A stretch of 64,000 nt of DNA from Sipunculus nudus. Taxonomy: Eukaryota > Annelida > Sipuncula > Golfingiida > Sipunculidae. Position 1 is the stretch's first letter, and every line of letters begins with the position of its first letter. Below the pieces are notes generated by a model. That model did no database searches, was not told where the DNA came from, and was given only the letters and a program-made list of their open reading frames with translations. Positions 45,874-59,184 of this stretch are shown here, in pieces. Made by a program: the position numbers and the translations under genes. The DNA is taken from the NCBI GenBank assembly GCA_026874595.1, contig CM049316.1, positions 76,429,676 to 76,493,675 of the forward strand. Direction: 5' to 3'.

Positions 45874-47154
45874 ACCAATGCAAATAGTAATATTTGGTTG
45901 TGTTGCATTATAATATCGTGGACGCCAATACATATGCAGTGAAACATTGTTTTAAGACAAATATACGTGACTGGCTGAAAGTGGTCTCAATTAACATGTG
46001 TTCTCAATTGATAGGTCAGTTTCTAATTAATGTGATTGCTTTCGGTTCACCCATAGGTGGTTTTAATATACAGGTGGTCTTAACAGACAGGTGGTGTTCC
46101 AGGCAGGTTATTATTGTAATTAACTGATACAGGTGATTCATCTAAACAATATTAAGTAATAATGGTTACTATGGTAGATAAAATTAAGGTTAAAGTCGCC
46201 TGTGAGATATCGTGTACTTATTCATAGTAGAAACGGATATACAGAACTAAATCATATAAAAAGTCTTATGAATACAAATAGACGCCCCAACAGACGGCCG
46301 CTTACAAAAGGGTATACGGTGATTGAAAATAACGACCCGGCTGCTGGCAGGTTCCCGTGTCGTAGATGTGAATGTTTAGCAAACACAACACAGCGCACCG
46401 TTAACACATATGGTCAGATTTGTTTGTTTACAGATGAAAATAGTTTCGCAGATCTCCTTAAAAATGTACGCTCGCATTCAAGAAGTCGTTTAATTTACAT
46501 TCAATGTTCGTTCTATGCGAAACCAGTTTGTTCATTTTATATCTTCGAACTTAAGTTTGTTTAAGATCAGACAATTAAACTCGAGGTTCTGGTGATTATG
46601 GCCAAGTTCCCTACTAACTGCAAATGCCAGGGGCTTTATAAAATGTTACATTTTGTCAAAGAATATTAAACAGTACCGGTAACAAACATTAAATCTGTAT
46701 TTAAATGCCACACTGGTGTTGTTAATTTGTATTTGTTTTGCATTTGCTTTTTTAAGTATGAGTCAGATGTAAATTAAAATATTCTTAAAGGGATAAAACC
46801 AATGTTGATTTTAATATTCTGTCAAATATCTGTTTATTTTTAGTGGATCACCTAAAATATCTTTCCAAATATTTTACTTTCGAGTAAAAGTCGGCAGGTG
46901 AACAAAAATGTATGTACATTTGAAAAGATATATTTTAAATATTTAAATACATTTGCTTAAACATTCAATGACTGCAATGAACAATGAAACATGTGGATTT
47001 CCTTTTCAAACTGATTGAACTTATTTGCATTTACATTCAAATACAGTGACTTATAAAGCATTAGTTATTGCATTTGGTAAAGCAAAAAAAAATAATTTGC
47101 CTCTAATGCATCAGAGTGCATTTGACCCGAACTCTGCCCATCGCGAGACCTCCA
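45874..47154. other. Non-coding stretch with one unconvincing open frame
   Basis: A 120-codon plus-strand frame at 46202-46564 contains a Cys-rich patch (FPCRRCECLANTT) but shows no family resemblance and no splice context I trust. The rest is AT-rich, with nothing recognised. Confidence 0.4.
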
Positions 47155-48733
47155 TATAGACTCACTACTCCAATTCCATAGGCCAACACCCATGTACGCC
47201 CATCACCACACAATCATATAGACACACTACCACACAATAATTTAGGTACAATACCAGGCATCCATATAGCCCAATTACATCACATCCATGGACCGATGTA
47301 TCATAACCACAGACCCCAATAGCCTTATTACCACGTATGCATACAGACCAAAAATCAAACATTCTTATAGCCCCATAGCCAAACATCCATATATACCCAC
47401 TACAAAACACCCTTATAGATCTCGACCTACTTCCATAGACCCGTACAGACCAACACATATAGACCCGCAACTAAAAATCCTTGTGTACCTTCTACCACAC
47501 CTCAATATAGAAAAAATACCAAACACCCGCATAGATCCACAATAACACATCTATAAGGAACCATAACCACACATCCATTTAGACCAATACTCAATATCCG
47601 TATAAACCCACAACCGCGCATCCGTATTCACCGACTAACACACATCCATATAGACCCACTACCAAACAGCCATATAGAACCCTAAATACACATCCTTACC
47701 CCTATAAACCAATTACCACGCTTCCATGTAGACCTGCTACCTAACATCCGTATAGGCCCACTATCATACATCCATATAGTCCTAAAACTACCCCTCGATA
47801 TAGACTCACTACAGGGCATTTATATCGGCCAACTACCACATATCCTTTAGAAAGACAACCACAGATCCCTGTAGTCTCGTTATTTCAAATAACATATAGA
47901 CACTCAACCACGAACCCACATAGACCGACTGCCACACATCCATACAGACCGAATACTCGATATCGTTATAGACCGACAACCGCACATCCAATAGAAACAC
48001 ACATCCATATAGTCCCATTACCGAACATCCATATACACCTATAATTACGAATCCTTACAGACATATTGCCACATATCAATTAAGACCCTATATAACGCAT
48101 CCTTATACACCCACTACTCGATAGCCCTATAGACCGACAACCCCACATCCATATAGGCCTACTACCAAGCAGCCATATAGACCCCAACCACACATCCGTA
48201 GGAATAAAGACAGACAACCACAGATCCCTGTAGCCTCACCACCAGTTTTACATAAAGAACCCCTACCAAGCATGCATATAGACCGACTGACACTCATCGA
48301 TATAGACCAACGAACCCACATTTTTATAGAGACACAACCGCAAATCCATATCTATCCACTAACATATATCCGAATAGACCAACTACCAAACAGCCACATA
48401 GAACCCCAACCACACATCCGTTCGCCAATACACCCTTTACCACAAATCTATATACATCCATTACAACACATCCAATAGACCCACCACAAAACATCCATAT
48501 AGACCAAGTCCGATATAGACCCGTAACTACATATCCATGTGGACCTACTACTACACATCCATACAGACCCACATATAACCGTCAATAAAGACCCACACTC
48601 ACAATAGTAATAGCCCATTGCCAAACAACCGCATAAACACACCAGCAAAAATCAATGAAAAAAACACCGACACATTTGTATCTACCCTCTGACACGTATC
48701 CATATAGACCAAATGCCACGCATCAATACAGAC
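47155..48733. repeat. 24-bp minisatellite array, left block (about 65 units)
   Basis: Degenerate head-to-tail units of the type 'catccatatagacccactacca' plus two bases. Because 24 is a multiple of three, all frames stay open over several units, giving spurious HPYRPTT-like repeats on the plus strand and LYGCVVVG-like repeats on the minus strand. The array resumes at 49620 after a transposon insertion. Confidence 0.9.
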
Positions 48734-49619
48734 TAGTGGTGGGCCGATCATCGAGTTTTATCGAAAGTCAGTCGGTTTGCTGCCACTTTCAAGTGCTCGA
48801 TTACAAAAGGCAACTTTCGATTACATCATAATATTGATTGTTTTCTTTCCAAAATGCCTTTTAGTTATAGGCAAAAATGATTCTTCCATTTTTACCACAT
48901 TCCGCGTTTCATATAATGAGTCTGTATTCCCAAACAACTTCCGTATGTAACTGAGTATGACATCGACACAGTAGATGCAAGAACGATGGACTTATTAAAC
49001 TTATTATCTGTAAACTCGCAGGGAGCTGCAGAATTGGCGGAGAGTTTTCTAACGAGATGTACTTGCAAAATGTGGCCGGGAAGGCGTTAAAATACTCCAT
49101 AAATTCTCAAGGTCTATACCAATTTTTCGAGATTCTCTTAGAAATAATTTATTCAACCGATGCAAGGTCCCGCTGTTTAGGCCGTCCTTAAAAAAAATCT
49201 TTGTTGGGGTTAACCCGACCGGTCGAGTATTTGGATTTCAGCTGGAATTTTTTTTTTGGACTAGTTTGCAATTTTTTTGTATGATCTGCCCCAAGCGCAC
49301 CTTGGCCCGTAAAATCTGCCCCTCTATTGGCTTAACATTCTTAGATGCTCTTAATTTCCATAATGAAAGATATTACCCGACGTTGCCATTCGTTTAATGT
49401 GATCCTTAAAATTAGTCTGTGTCTTTATACGTGGAAGATCGTTACACTCGTGCGCGAGAGGAGAATACCTGCCGAGGAAACGCATATACAGTTTCACAGA
49501 TAATTGCATAATTTCATTGATAATTGCATATATTTGTCTGAACCGATTAATAATCGATCATCAGTCTGTTTTCTCAAACCGAAGATCGATTATGAAAAAG
49601 GAACCGACTCCCATCACTA
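48734..49619. mobile_element. Non-autonomous hAT-like DNA transposon inserted in the minisatellite
   Basis: The 886-bp insert is flanked by an exact 8-bp target-site duplication, atacagac (48726-48733 and 49620-49627), the length made by hAT transposases. Its ends are short imperfect inverted repeats: tagtggtggg on the left and, read in reverse complement, tagtgatggg on the right. Subterminal sequence has further inverted 'cgatta/taatcg' motifs. No transposase frame is present apart from a 48-codon open stretch from 48943, so it would depend on a transposase from elsewhere. The surrounding minisatellite resumes directly after it. Confidence 0.8.
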
Positions 49620-49935
49620 ATACAGACCCACTAACCCACATTCATATAGACTCACTTCCATATATCCGTATAGATCCACAACCACACGTGGATATAGACC
49701 CACAATCACATTGAAATATAAATACTACCACATACATTAGGATCACCAACATACATCAATATAGACACACTACTTGCTATCCTTGTATCCAACAACCACA
49801 GATCCATATAGACCTATCACCATAAAGACCCGCAACTTCAAATCCATGTGGAGCCACTACCACACATCCATATCTACCCACTGACACTTATCCATGTAGA
49901 CCCACTACCGCGCATCTATAAAGACCCACATATTT
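49620..49935. repeat. 24-bp minisatellite array, right block
   Basis: About 13 units of the same 24-bp repeat as 47155-48733, separated from it by the hAT-like insert. Confidence 0.85.
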
Positions 49936-50940
49936 TGAACGGTATTGACTTGAGACACCTAGGTAAAGAGTTAATCCCCTATTCAATAAAAGTACCAACA
50001 ATTGTCCATTTTGGGGCTTATGTCCCGAGCCTGTCATGTAGCAGGTTTAAGTCCAGAAAACATAGCTGCCTGACACACAGTAATAAGCTGCATTCTGCTA
50101 AAAAATCGACTTGATTGGCGCATTTCAGGGAACCACAGCAACTGTTTCGGTTTATTTGATGATAAGGAGGTGACTGTCTATCGCTGGTTACCCAGAATGC
50201 TGTGCAACTGGTCACAGTAGGCCTTCTCATCCCCTCGATACGTGGTTAAGCCGGATTGTTACTAAGTAGATTATACAGATGCCTATAAACAGCACTTCAA
50301 AACTGTTGCAAAATCTACTTAATTTCTTCTGACATGTGTTTGTACTTACGCAGGTGGCTTCCTTGACAACAGTGTGAGAACCTGAACGCCTACAGTGTTC
50401 GACTGAGCTGTTGGTGTTGTAATTCCTATACTGACGTTATAGTACAGTATTTTTATAGCCAAATAATGATCGATATGTACCGTATTTCCTTTATCAGATG
50501 CTGGGCTCTAAATAGTGGCCTGCTTTATTAAGTCGCTGGGCAAAACAAAGCCTGAGACTGGTATACGAAGGCCTCAAGTAGACCCCTTTCTTGTTCAGAG
50601 TAGATTCCATGTTTGCCGCAAGATGTCCTTCTGTTCACTATAATTGGTGCATTTACCGGTCAAATTTCAGGGGATTTCTATGAATTTCCGTTTGTGTTGA
50701 TAATATGTTTACTTTGTCTGTAAATCTTGCCTTTTTCTTATGCCTATTTCCATATGGATCACTATATATCACCAATTCGTCCAATATGATTAAAGCCGAT
50801 CACCGATCCTATTAAAAGCTACACATATCCAACACTATCATTGCTGTCAGGCTGGTACCGCTTGACATAAGCGGGGCAACTAAGTACGGTGAAAGCATAT
50901 ATGCGGGGAATTGTCGGTTTTTCAGACTAATCTATTGGAT
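49936..50940. other. Non-coding stretch, nothing recognised
   Basis: Unique-looking DNA between two satellite blocks. No supported gene, RNA or transposon ends. Confidence 0.4.
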
Positions 50941-52600
50941 TCTTTGCTACCATTGCGCATAACCCGGCACAACGCGCACTCAGCATCCACTCATCTTGCT
51001 ACTATTATGCGCTCAAAGGCTGTTGAGCACAAAGTGCGCGGTAGCAAATAGCAGTCGCACAGTAGCATTTGCTACCCTTGCGCATTGCTTGCCACATCGC
51101 GCAATGAGCTGCCACTGGAATTGCTACCATCAGACACAAACCGGCTCGTACGCGCAAACTGCGCGGTAGCAAATCAGAACTTTCAGGTAGCAAATGGCTG
51201 TCATTGCTACCAATGTGGCCTATGCACAGACCGCCTCATATGTGCAAAGTGCGCGGTAGCATGTCAGACCTGCGCGCTAGCATGTGGCTGTCATTGCTAT
51301 CATGGTGGGCATGGTTGCAAAATCTACTCTATTGACGTAGTGCAAGTAATTGCTGCCAGAGGTCGCTCGGACAGGACCACTCAAAGCGATATGCGGGGTA
51401 GCAATTACTTGTCGCAAAGTAGAAACAGATCTGCGCAGTAGCAAATGCCATGGGTCATATTAAGCTGCGGTCGCAATGCGCAATGTGCGCGGTAGCAAAC
51501 AGACCTGCGCGGTAGCAAGTTGCTGTCAGCTCGGAGAGGACCACTCATAGCGTTATGTGCGGGAGCAATCAATTGTCGCAAAGTAGCAAACAGATCTGCG
51601 CAGTAGCAAAGGCTATGGGTCGAATTAGGCTGCGATCGCAATGCGGAAAGTGCGCGGTAGCAAACAGACCTTCGCGGTAGCAAGTTGCTGTCAGCTCCTT
51701 TTTCATTGGGACTATGTCTTTGTGATCGCAAAATCTGCTACTATTAACGTAGTGCAAGTCTTTACTGTCAGAGGTCGCTCGGACACTACCACTCAAAGCA
51801 ATATGCGCTGTAGCAATTAACTATCGCAAAGTAGTAAACAGACCTGAGCGGTAGCAAGTTTCTGTCGGCTCCTGTGCATGAGGACTATGTTTTGGGATCT
51901 CAAAATCTGCTACTATTTACGTAGTGCAAGTCTTTCCTGTCAGAGGTCGCTCGGACACGACTACTCATAGCAATATGCGCGGTAGCAATGAACTGTCGCA
52001 AAGTAGCAAACAGATCTGCGCGTTAGCGAATGCCATGGGCATATTCAGCTTCGATCGCAATGAGCAATGTTCGCGGTAGCAAACAGACCTGCGTGGTAAG
52101 AAGTTGTTGTTGCCTGTTACCATGGGGACTATGAATTTGCGATCGCAAAATCTGCTATTGTTGACGTAGTGCAAGTCTTTGCTGCAAGAGGTCATTCAGA
52201 CAAGACCACTCAGACCAATATTCGCGGTAGCAATTAACTGTCGCAAAGTAGCAAATAGATTTGCACAGTAGGAAGTGCCATCGACCATATTTAGCTGCGA
52301 TTGCAATGCGCAATTTGCGCGGTAGCAAATCAGATTTGCGCGCTAGCGAGAACCCCATGGAGGCTATCTATTGCGATCGAAACTTTTGCTGCTATCGTTT
52401 CAGTGCAAGTCTTTGTAGTCATAGGTCGCCCGAATAGGCCTGCAACAAGCTTTGCAATAGGCGATTAAGGAATTAGTAGTCGCAGAGTAACACATTGACC
52501 TGCGCAGTAGCAGGTGTTACGGGCCATATTAACTAGCGACAACAAAGCGCAATGTGCACGGTAGCAAAACAGACCTGCGAAATAACAAGTGCTTGTTACT
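50941..52600. repeat. GC-richer complex tandem array with GGTAGCAA/TTGCTACC motifs
   Basis: The recurrent phrase 'gcggtagcaattaactgtcgcaaagtagcaaacagatctgcgc' starts at about 51389, 51553, 51799, 51969 and 52217. Spacing thus alternates between about 165-170 and 246-249 bp, as if a long and a short unit form a composite. Another block, 'gatcgcaaaatctgctactattaacgtagtgcaagtcttt', is present in the long units only. The left part (50947-51300) has the motif in both orientations (ggtagcaa ... ttgctacc). Open frames here are repeat artefacts. Confidence 0.85.
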
Positions 52601-53387
52601 GACCAATCATAGACAAAATTCTGGAATATTTTTTTGCTTCAGTTCATTGATTTTTTTATTCAAATACTCACTAATGATATATTAACATTTAATTTTTAAA
52701 AAAAGCACTTGTTCCAAACCTTTCTCGCCCTTCTCTTACAAAATTTTGTTTTGAACATATTTATATTAACAGGATTACAAAGTAGCCATTGGCTAATAGA
52801 CATGCTCTCCTGTAAACATGTATAACATGTTAACAATGACGATCACAACATATATACATTTAAGCATAAGGTGACATTTAAGCGTAAGCTGACATATAAG
52901 CACGTGATAAAATTTTTACAACATAATATAGGCGACAAATAATCTTACAGAACGAATAAACATAAACAGACGTGAAAACAATACATGCAGGATAACCGTT
53001 AACTATATTCTGCACCAGAAGCGGGTTCAAGAAATAAGTAGTGAGGCACTGTGGTATATATACATTGTATCATTTAAAAAAAGTTTAATTTGTGTAATAA
53101 ACCGTGTTAAGGCTATGCGTATCTTATCTCTTAGAAAGTCTAATGCGGCATTTCTCCCATGTAATATGAATTCTTTTCACGTTTCGTTTTCAGTTTTAGT
53201 TGTAGGATCAAGTCTGATAAAGAAATTTACATCGTATTTTTCTTCGTCAAATGCTGTTTTAATGAAAGTTGACATGTGGGATCGACATCGGTTGTACCTT
53301 GAACATTGTAATAAATAGTACGTGTTGCGTGCTTTCTTCAGCTGCAGTACAGTTACATAATGAGTTCTCTGTTTTCCAGATTTTAAA

Positions 53388-53389
<2 letters not shown>
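52601..53389. other. AT-rich non-coding spacer
   Basis: Spacer between satellite blocks. No supported gene. Confidence 0.4.

Positions 53390-53452
<63 letters not shown>
53390..53452. repeat. (AT)n microsatellite at satellite edge
   Basis: About 62 bp of pure TA dinucleotides immediately before the first ~77-bp satellite monomer. Confidence 0.95.
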
Positions 53453-53459
<7 letters not shown>

Positions 53460-56400
53460 ACACTGGAGTAAACACTTATTGGTGTATATCATGCTCGAAG
53501 GGTTAGAATAACCCGGATCCAGGATATAGCATATATTAGTAGTGACAATACACCTTCTGGGGTATGTCATGCCCGAAGGGTTAGGGAACCCGTATCCAGA
53601 ATTCACCATATATTAATAGTGACAAAGATTTACTGGAGTATCTCAAGTCCGAAGGCTTAGGGTCACCCGTATCCAGCATATAACATATATTAATAGTGAC
53701 CAAAAGTTACACGAGTATTTCATGCCTGAAGGATTGGGCCATCCCGTATCCCGGATATAGCATATATTCACAGTGAGAAACACTAGTAAACACAGGTGTA
53801 TTTAATGCTCGGAGGAGTAGGGTCATCCGTATCCCGGATATTACAAATATTAATAGTGACAAACACTTCCTATAGTTTTTCATACCGGAAGGGATCGGAT
53901 AACCCGTATCCCGGACATAGTATATTAAAAGTGACAAACACTTATTATAGTATTTCATGCCCGAATGGTTAGGGTAACCCGTATCCCGGATATAGCATAT
54001 TTTTAATGCGGCAAACACTTATTTGTGTATTTCATGCCCGAACGGTTAGAGTAACCTGTTTCCCGGATATACCATATATTCATAGTGACAAACACTGAGT
54101 AAACACTTACTGGTGTATTTAATGCCCGTATCCCGGTTATTCCATGTATTAATAGTGGCAAACACTTCCTATAGTATTTCATGCCCGAAGGGATCAGGTA
54201 ACCCGTTTTTCGGATATACGTATAGTAAATTTGACATACACTTATTGGAGTATTTCATGCCCGAAGGGTGAGGGTAACCCGTATCCCGGATATTGCATAT
54301 ATTAAATGTGACAAACACTTATTTAAGTATTTTATGACCGAAGGGTTAGGTTAACCCGTGTCCTATATATATTGCATATATTATTAGTGAAAAATAACTA
54401 CTGGAGTATTTCATGCAGAAACTGTTAGGGTAACCCGTATTCCGGATATACCATCTATTCATAGTGACAAACACTGGAGTAAACACTTACTGGTGTATTT
54501 AATGCTCGGAGGAATAGGGTCACCCGTATCCCGGATATTCCACATATTGATAGTGACAAACACTTCCTATAGTATTTCATGCCCCAAAGGATCGGGTAAC
54601 CCGTATCCTAGAAATACGTATATTAAATGTGACAAACACGTAATGGAGTATTTCATGCGGTAAGGGGCAAGGTTCCCCGTATACCGGATATTTCATTTAT
54701 TAATAGTGTCAAACACTTACTCGGGTATTTCATGTCCGAAATGTTAGGGTTACCCCTATACCGGATATAGCATGTATTAATAGTGACATACACCTACTGG
54801 TGTATTTCATGCCCGATGGGTTAGGGTAACCCGTATGCCAAATAAGCATATATGTTAATAGTGACAAACACTTACTCGTGTATTCATGCCTGAAGGGTTA
54901 GGATAACCCGAATCCCGATATACTATATATTCATAGTGACAAACACTGGAGTAAACACTTATTGGTGTATTTAATGCCCGTGTCCCGGTTATTCCATATA
55001 TTATTAGTATCAAACACTTCCTATAGTATTTCATGCTCGAAGGGATCAGGTAACCCGTATTTCGGACATACGTATATTGAATGTGACAAACACTTATTGG
55101 AGTATTTCATGCAGAAAGGGTTAAGGTAAAACGCATCCCGGATTGAGCATATATTGAATGTGACAAACACTTATTGGAATATTTCATGCCCGAACCGTTA
55201 GGGTAATCCGTATCCAGGATATACCATATATTAATAGTGACAAACAAGTATTGGAGTATTTCATGCCCGAATGTTTAGGGTATCACGTATCCCGGATTAG
55301 CAAATATCTAATGTGACAAACACTTATTTGGGTATTTCATGCGGGAAGGGTTAGGGTTACCCGTATCCCGGGTATGGCATATATTAATAGTGACCAACAC
55401 TTACTCGTGTATTCATGCTTGACGGGTTAGGGTAACCGGTTTCCAGGATATAGCATAAATTAATAGTGAGCAACACTTACTGGAGAATTTCATGCCCAAA
55501 GGGTTAGGGTAACCCGTTTCCTGGATATAGCATATATTTTATGTGACAAACACTTATTGGAGTATTTCATGTCCGAAGGGTTAGGGTAACACGTATGCCG
55601 GATAAGCAAACATTAAATGCGACAAACACTTATTGGGGTATTTCATGCGGGAAGGGTTAGGGTTACCCGTGTCCCTGATATGGCATATATTAATAGTGAC
55701 AAACACTTACTCGTGCATTCATGTCTGAAGGTTTAGGGTAACCCGTGTCCCGAATATAGAGTATATTTATAGGGACAAATACCTACTGGAGTATTTCATG
55801 CAGAAAGGGTTAGGGTAACCCGTTTCACGGATATACCATATATTCATATTGACAAACACTGTAGCAAACATTTACTGGTGTATTTAATGCTCGAAGGAGT
55901 AGGGTCAACCGTATCCCGGTTATTCCGTATATTAATAGTGACAAACAGTTCCTATAGTATTTCATGCCCGAAGGGATCGTGTAACCCGTATTTCGGATAT
56001 ACGTATATTAAATGTGACATACACTTATTGGTGTATTTCATGACCAAAGGGTTAGGGTAACCCGCATCCCGGATATAGAATACATTAATAGTGACAAACA
56101 CTTACTGAAGTATTTCATGTCCGAAGGCTTAGTGTCACCGGTATCCAGGATATACCATATATTAATAGTGACAAACATTTACTGGAGTATTTCATGCTCG
56201 AATGGTTTGGAAAACACGTATCCCTGATTAGCAAATATCAAATGTGACAAACACTTATTGGGGTATTTCATGCCGGAAGGGTAAGGGTTACCCGTATCCC
56301 AGATATAGCATATATTAAAAGTTACAAACACTTACACGTGTATTCAAGCCTGAAGGGTTAGGGTAACCCGTGTCCCGGATAAAGCATATACTAATAGTGG

Positions 56401-59145
56401 CAATCACTTACTGGTGTATATAATTTTCGAAGGGTTAGGGTAATCCGTAATCCTAATATAGCATATATAAATTAATAGTGACAAACACTTACTGGAGTAT
56501 TTTATGCCAGGATGGTAAGGGTTTCCCGTATCCCGTATTAGCAATATATTAAATGTAACAATCACTTTTTCGAGTATTTCATGCGGGAAGGGTAAAGGTT
56601 CCCCGTATACCGTATATTTCATATATTAATAGTGACAAACACTTACTCGAGTATTTCATGTACGAAGTCTTAGGGTTACCCCTATCCCGGATATAGCATT
56701 TATTTATTGTGTCAAACACTTATTGGAGTATTTCATGCCCGAACGGTTAGGGTAACCAGTATCCCGGATATAAGATACATTAATAGTGACAAACACTTAC
56801 TGGAGTATATCATGCAGATAGGGAAAGGTTAACCCGTATCCCGGGTAAACCATCTATTCATAGTGACAAACAATGAGTACACACTTACTGGTGTATTTAA
56901 TGCTCGGAGGAGTAGGATCACCCTTATTCCGGATATTCCATATATTAATAGTAACAAACATTTCCTATACTATTTCATGCCCGAAGGGATCGGGTAACCC
57001 GTATCCTGGATATACGTATATTAATAGTGACAAACAAGTATGGAGTATTTCATGTCCGAAGGCCTTAGGGTCACCCGTATCCAGGATATAGCATATATTA
57101 ATAGTGACCAACACTTACATGAATATTCCATGCCCGAAGGGTTAGGCTATCTCATATCCCGGATGTAGCATATATTAATAGTGACATACGTCTACTGGTG
57201 TATTTCATGCCCGATGGGTTATGGTAACCCGTGTCCTGGATACAGATTATATTATAAGTGACAAATAACTACTGGAGTATTTCATGCAGAAAGGGTTAGG
57301 GTAACCCTTATCCAGGATATACCATATATTCATAGTGACAAACACTGAGTAAACACTTACTGGTGTATTTAATGCTCGTCGGAGTAGGGTCACCCGTATC
57401 CGGGTTATTCCATATATTAATAGTGACAAACAATTCCTATTGTATTTCATGCCCGAAGCGATCGGGTAACCCGTATTTCGAAAATACGTATATTAAATGT
57501 GACAATCACTCATTGGTGTTTTCATGCCCAAAGGGTTAGGGTAACTTGTATCCCGGATATTGCATATATTAAATGTGACAAACACTTATTGGAGTATTTC
57601 ATGCCCGAAAGGGTTAGGGTAACCTGTATCCCGGATATAGGATACATTTTAGTGACAAACACTTACTGGAGTATTTCATGCCCGAATGGTTAGGGTAACA
57701 CATATCCCGGATTAGCAAATATCAAATGTGACGAACACTTATTGGGGGTTTTTAATGCGGGAACGGATAGGGTTACCCGTATCCCGGATATTGCATATAT
57801 TAATAGTGACCAACACTTAATCGTGTATTCATGCCTTAAGGGTTAGAGTAACCCGTGTCCCCGATATAGCATATATTACTGGTGTATATCATGCTCGAAG
57901 GGTAAGGGTAATCCGTATCCCGGATATTGCATATATAAATTAATAGTGACAAACACTTATTGGAGTATTTAATACCAGAATGGTAAGGGTAACCCGTATA
58001 CCGGATTAGCATATATTAAATGTAAGAAACACTTATTGGGGTATTTCATGCGGGAAGTGTTAGGGTGACCTGTATCCCGGATATATCATATATTAATAGT
58101 GACAAACACTTACTCTTGTATTTTATGTACGAAATGTTAGGTTTACCCCTATCCCTGATATAGCATATATTAATAGTGACAAACACTTACTGGAGTATTT
58201 CATGCCCCAAGGGTTAGGGTAACCCGTATCCCGGATATAGCATATATTAATAGTGACAGACAATTGCTCTGGATAAGGATATAGCATGTATTAAGAATGA
58301 TTAACACTTACTGGAGTAAACACTTACTGGTGTATTTCATGCTCGAAAGGTTAGGGTAACCCGTTTCCCTGATATACCATATATTAACAATGACAAACAC
58401 TTATTTGAGTATTTCATGCCCGAAGAGTAAGGGTCACCCGTATCCCGGATATAGTTTATACTAATAGTGACAAAGAGTTACTTGAGTATTTCACGCCCGA
58501 TGGGTTAAGGTAACCCGAATCCTGGATATACAATATATATCAATAGTGACAAACAGTTATTCGAGTAAACACTTACAGGTGTATTCCATGCTCGAAGGGT
58601 TAGGGTAACCCGTATCCCGGATATAAGATACATTAGTAGTTACAAACACTTACTGGATTATTTCATGTCCGAAGGCTTAGTGTCACCCGTATACAGGATA
58701 TACCACATATAAATAGTGACAAACATTTACAAGAGTATTTTATGAACGAAGGGTTAGGATAACCCGGATCCTGGATATAGCATATATTAGTAGTAACAAT
58801 ACACCTTCTGGAGTATGTCATGCCTGAAGGGTAAGGGGAACCCTTATCCAGGATATAACATGATTAATAGTTACAAACACTTGCTCCGGATACAGATATA
58901 GCATATATTAATAGTGAGAAACACATACTGGAGTATAAACACTTACTTGTGTATTTCCTTCCCGAAGGGTTAGGGTAACCTGTATTCCGGAAATAGCATA
59001 TATTAATAGTGACTAAGACATACCTTATTAATTCATGCCCGAAGGGTAACGGTAACCGTATCCCGGATATAGGATATATTAATAGTGACAATCACTTACT
59101 GGAGTATTTCATGCCCGAAGGGTTAGGGTAACACGTATCCCGTAT
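53453..59145 (+). repeat. ~77-bp satellite, about 70-74 monomers
   Basis: Consensus parts in order: 'aatagtgacaaacacttact', 'ggagtatttcatgcccgaag', 'ggttagggtaacccgtatcc', 'cggatatagcatatatt', about 77 bp in all. Nearly every monomer has the hairpin GGGTTA-GGG-TAACCC, which contains a TTAGGG telomere-type hexamer. Variant monomers recur: 'gagtaaacacttactggtgtatttaatgctcgg', 'cactt-cctatagtatttcatgcccgaagggatcgg' and 'tatacgtatattaaatgtgac', indicating higher-order structure. Variation between monomers is high, suggesting age. Open frames inside are not genes. Confidence 0.95.
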
Positions 59146-59184
59146 TCACCACTGGTACTAAATGTCGCTGAGATATTCTTGATA

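Noticed and set aside
46202-46564. 120-codon frame with a Cys-rich patch
   Set aside because: No motif spacing typical of a zinc finger family, no transcript-like context and no homologue I recognise. Kept only as a note.
47165-48648. Several repeat-protein-like frames in the 24-bp minisatellite
   Set aside because: Unit length divisible by three keeps frames open on both strands; the peptides are artefacts.
51005-52358. Cys/Leu/Arg-rich frames in the GGTAGCAA array
   Set aside because: They recur with the array units and change frame between units. Not genes.
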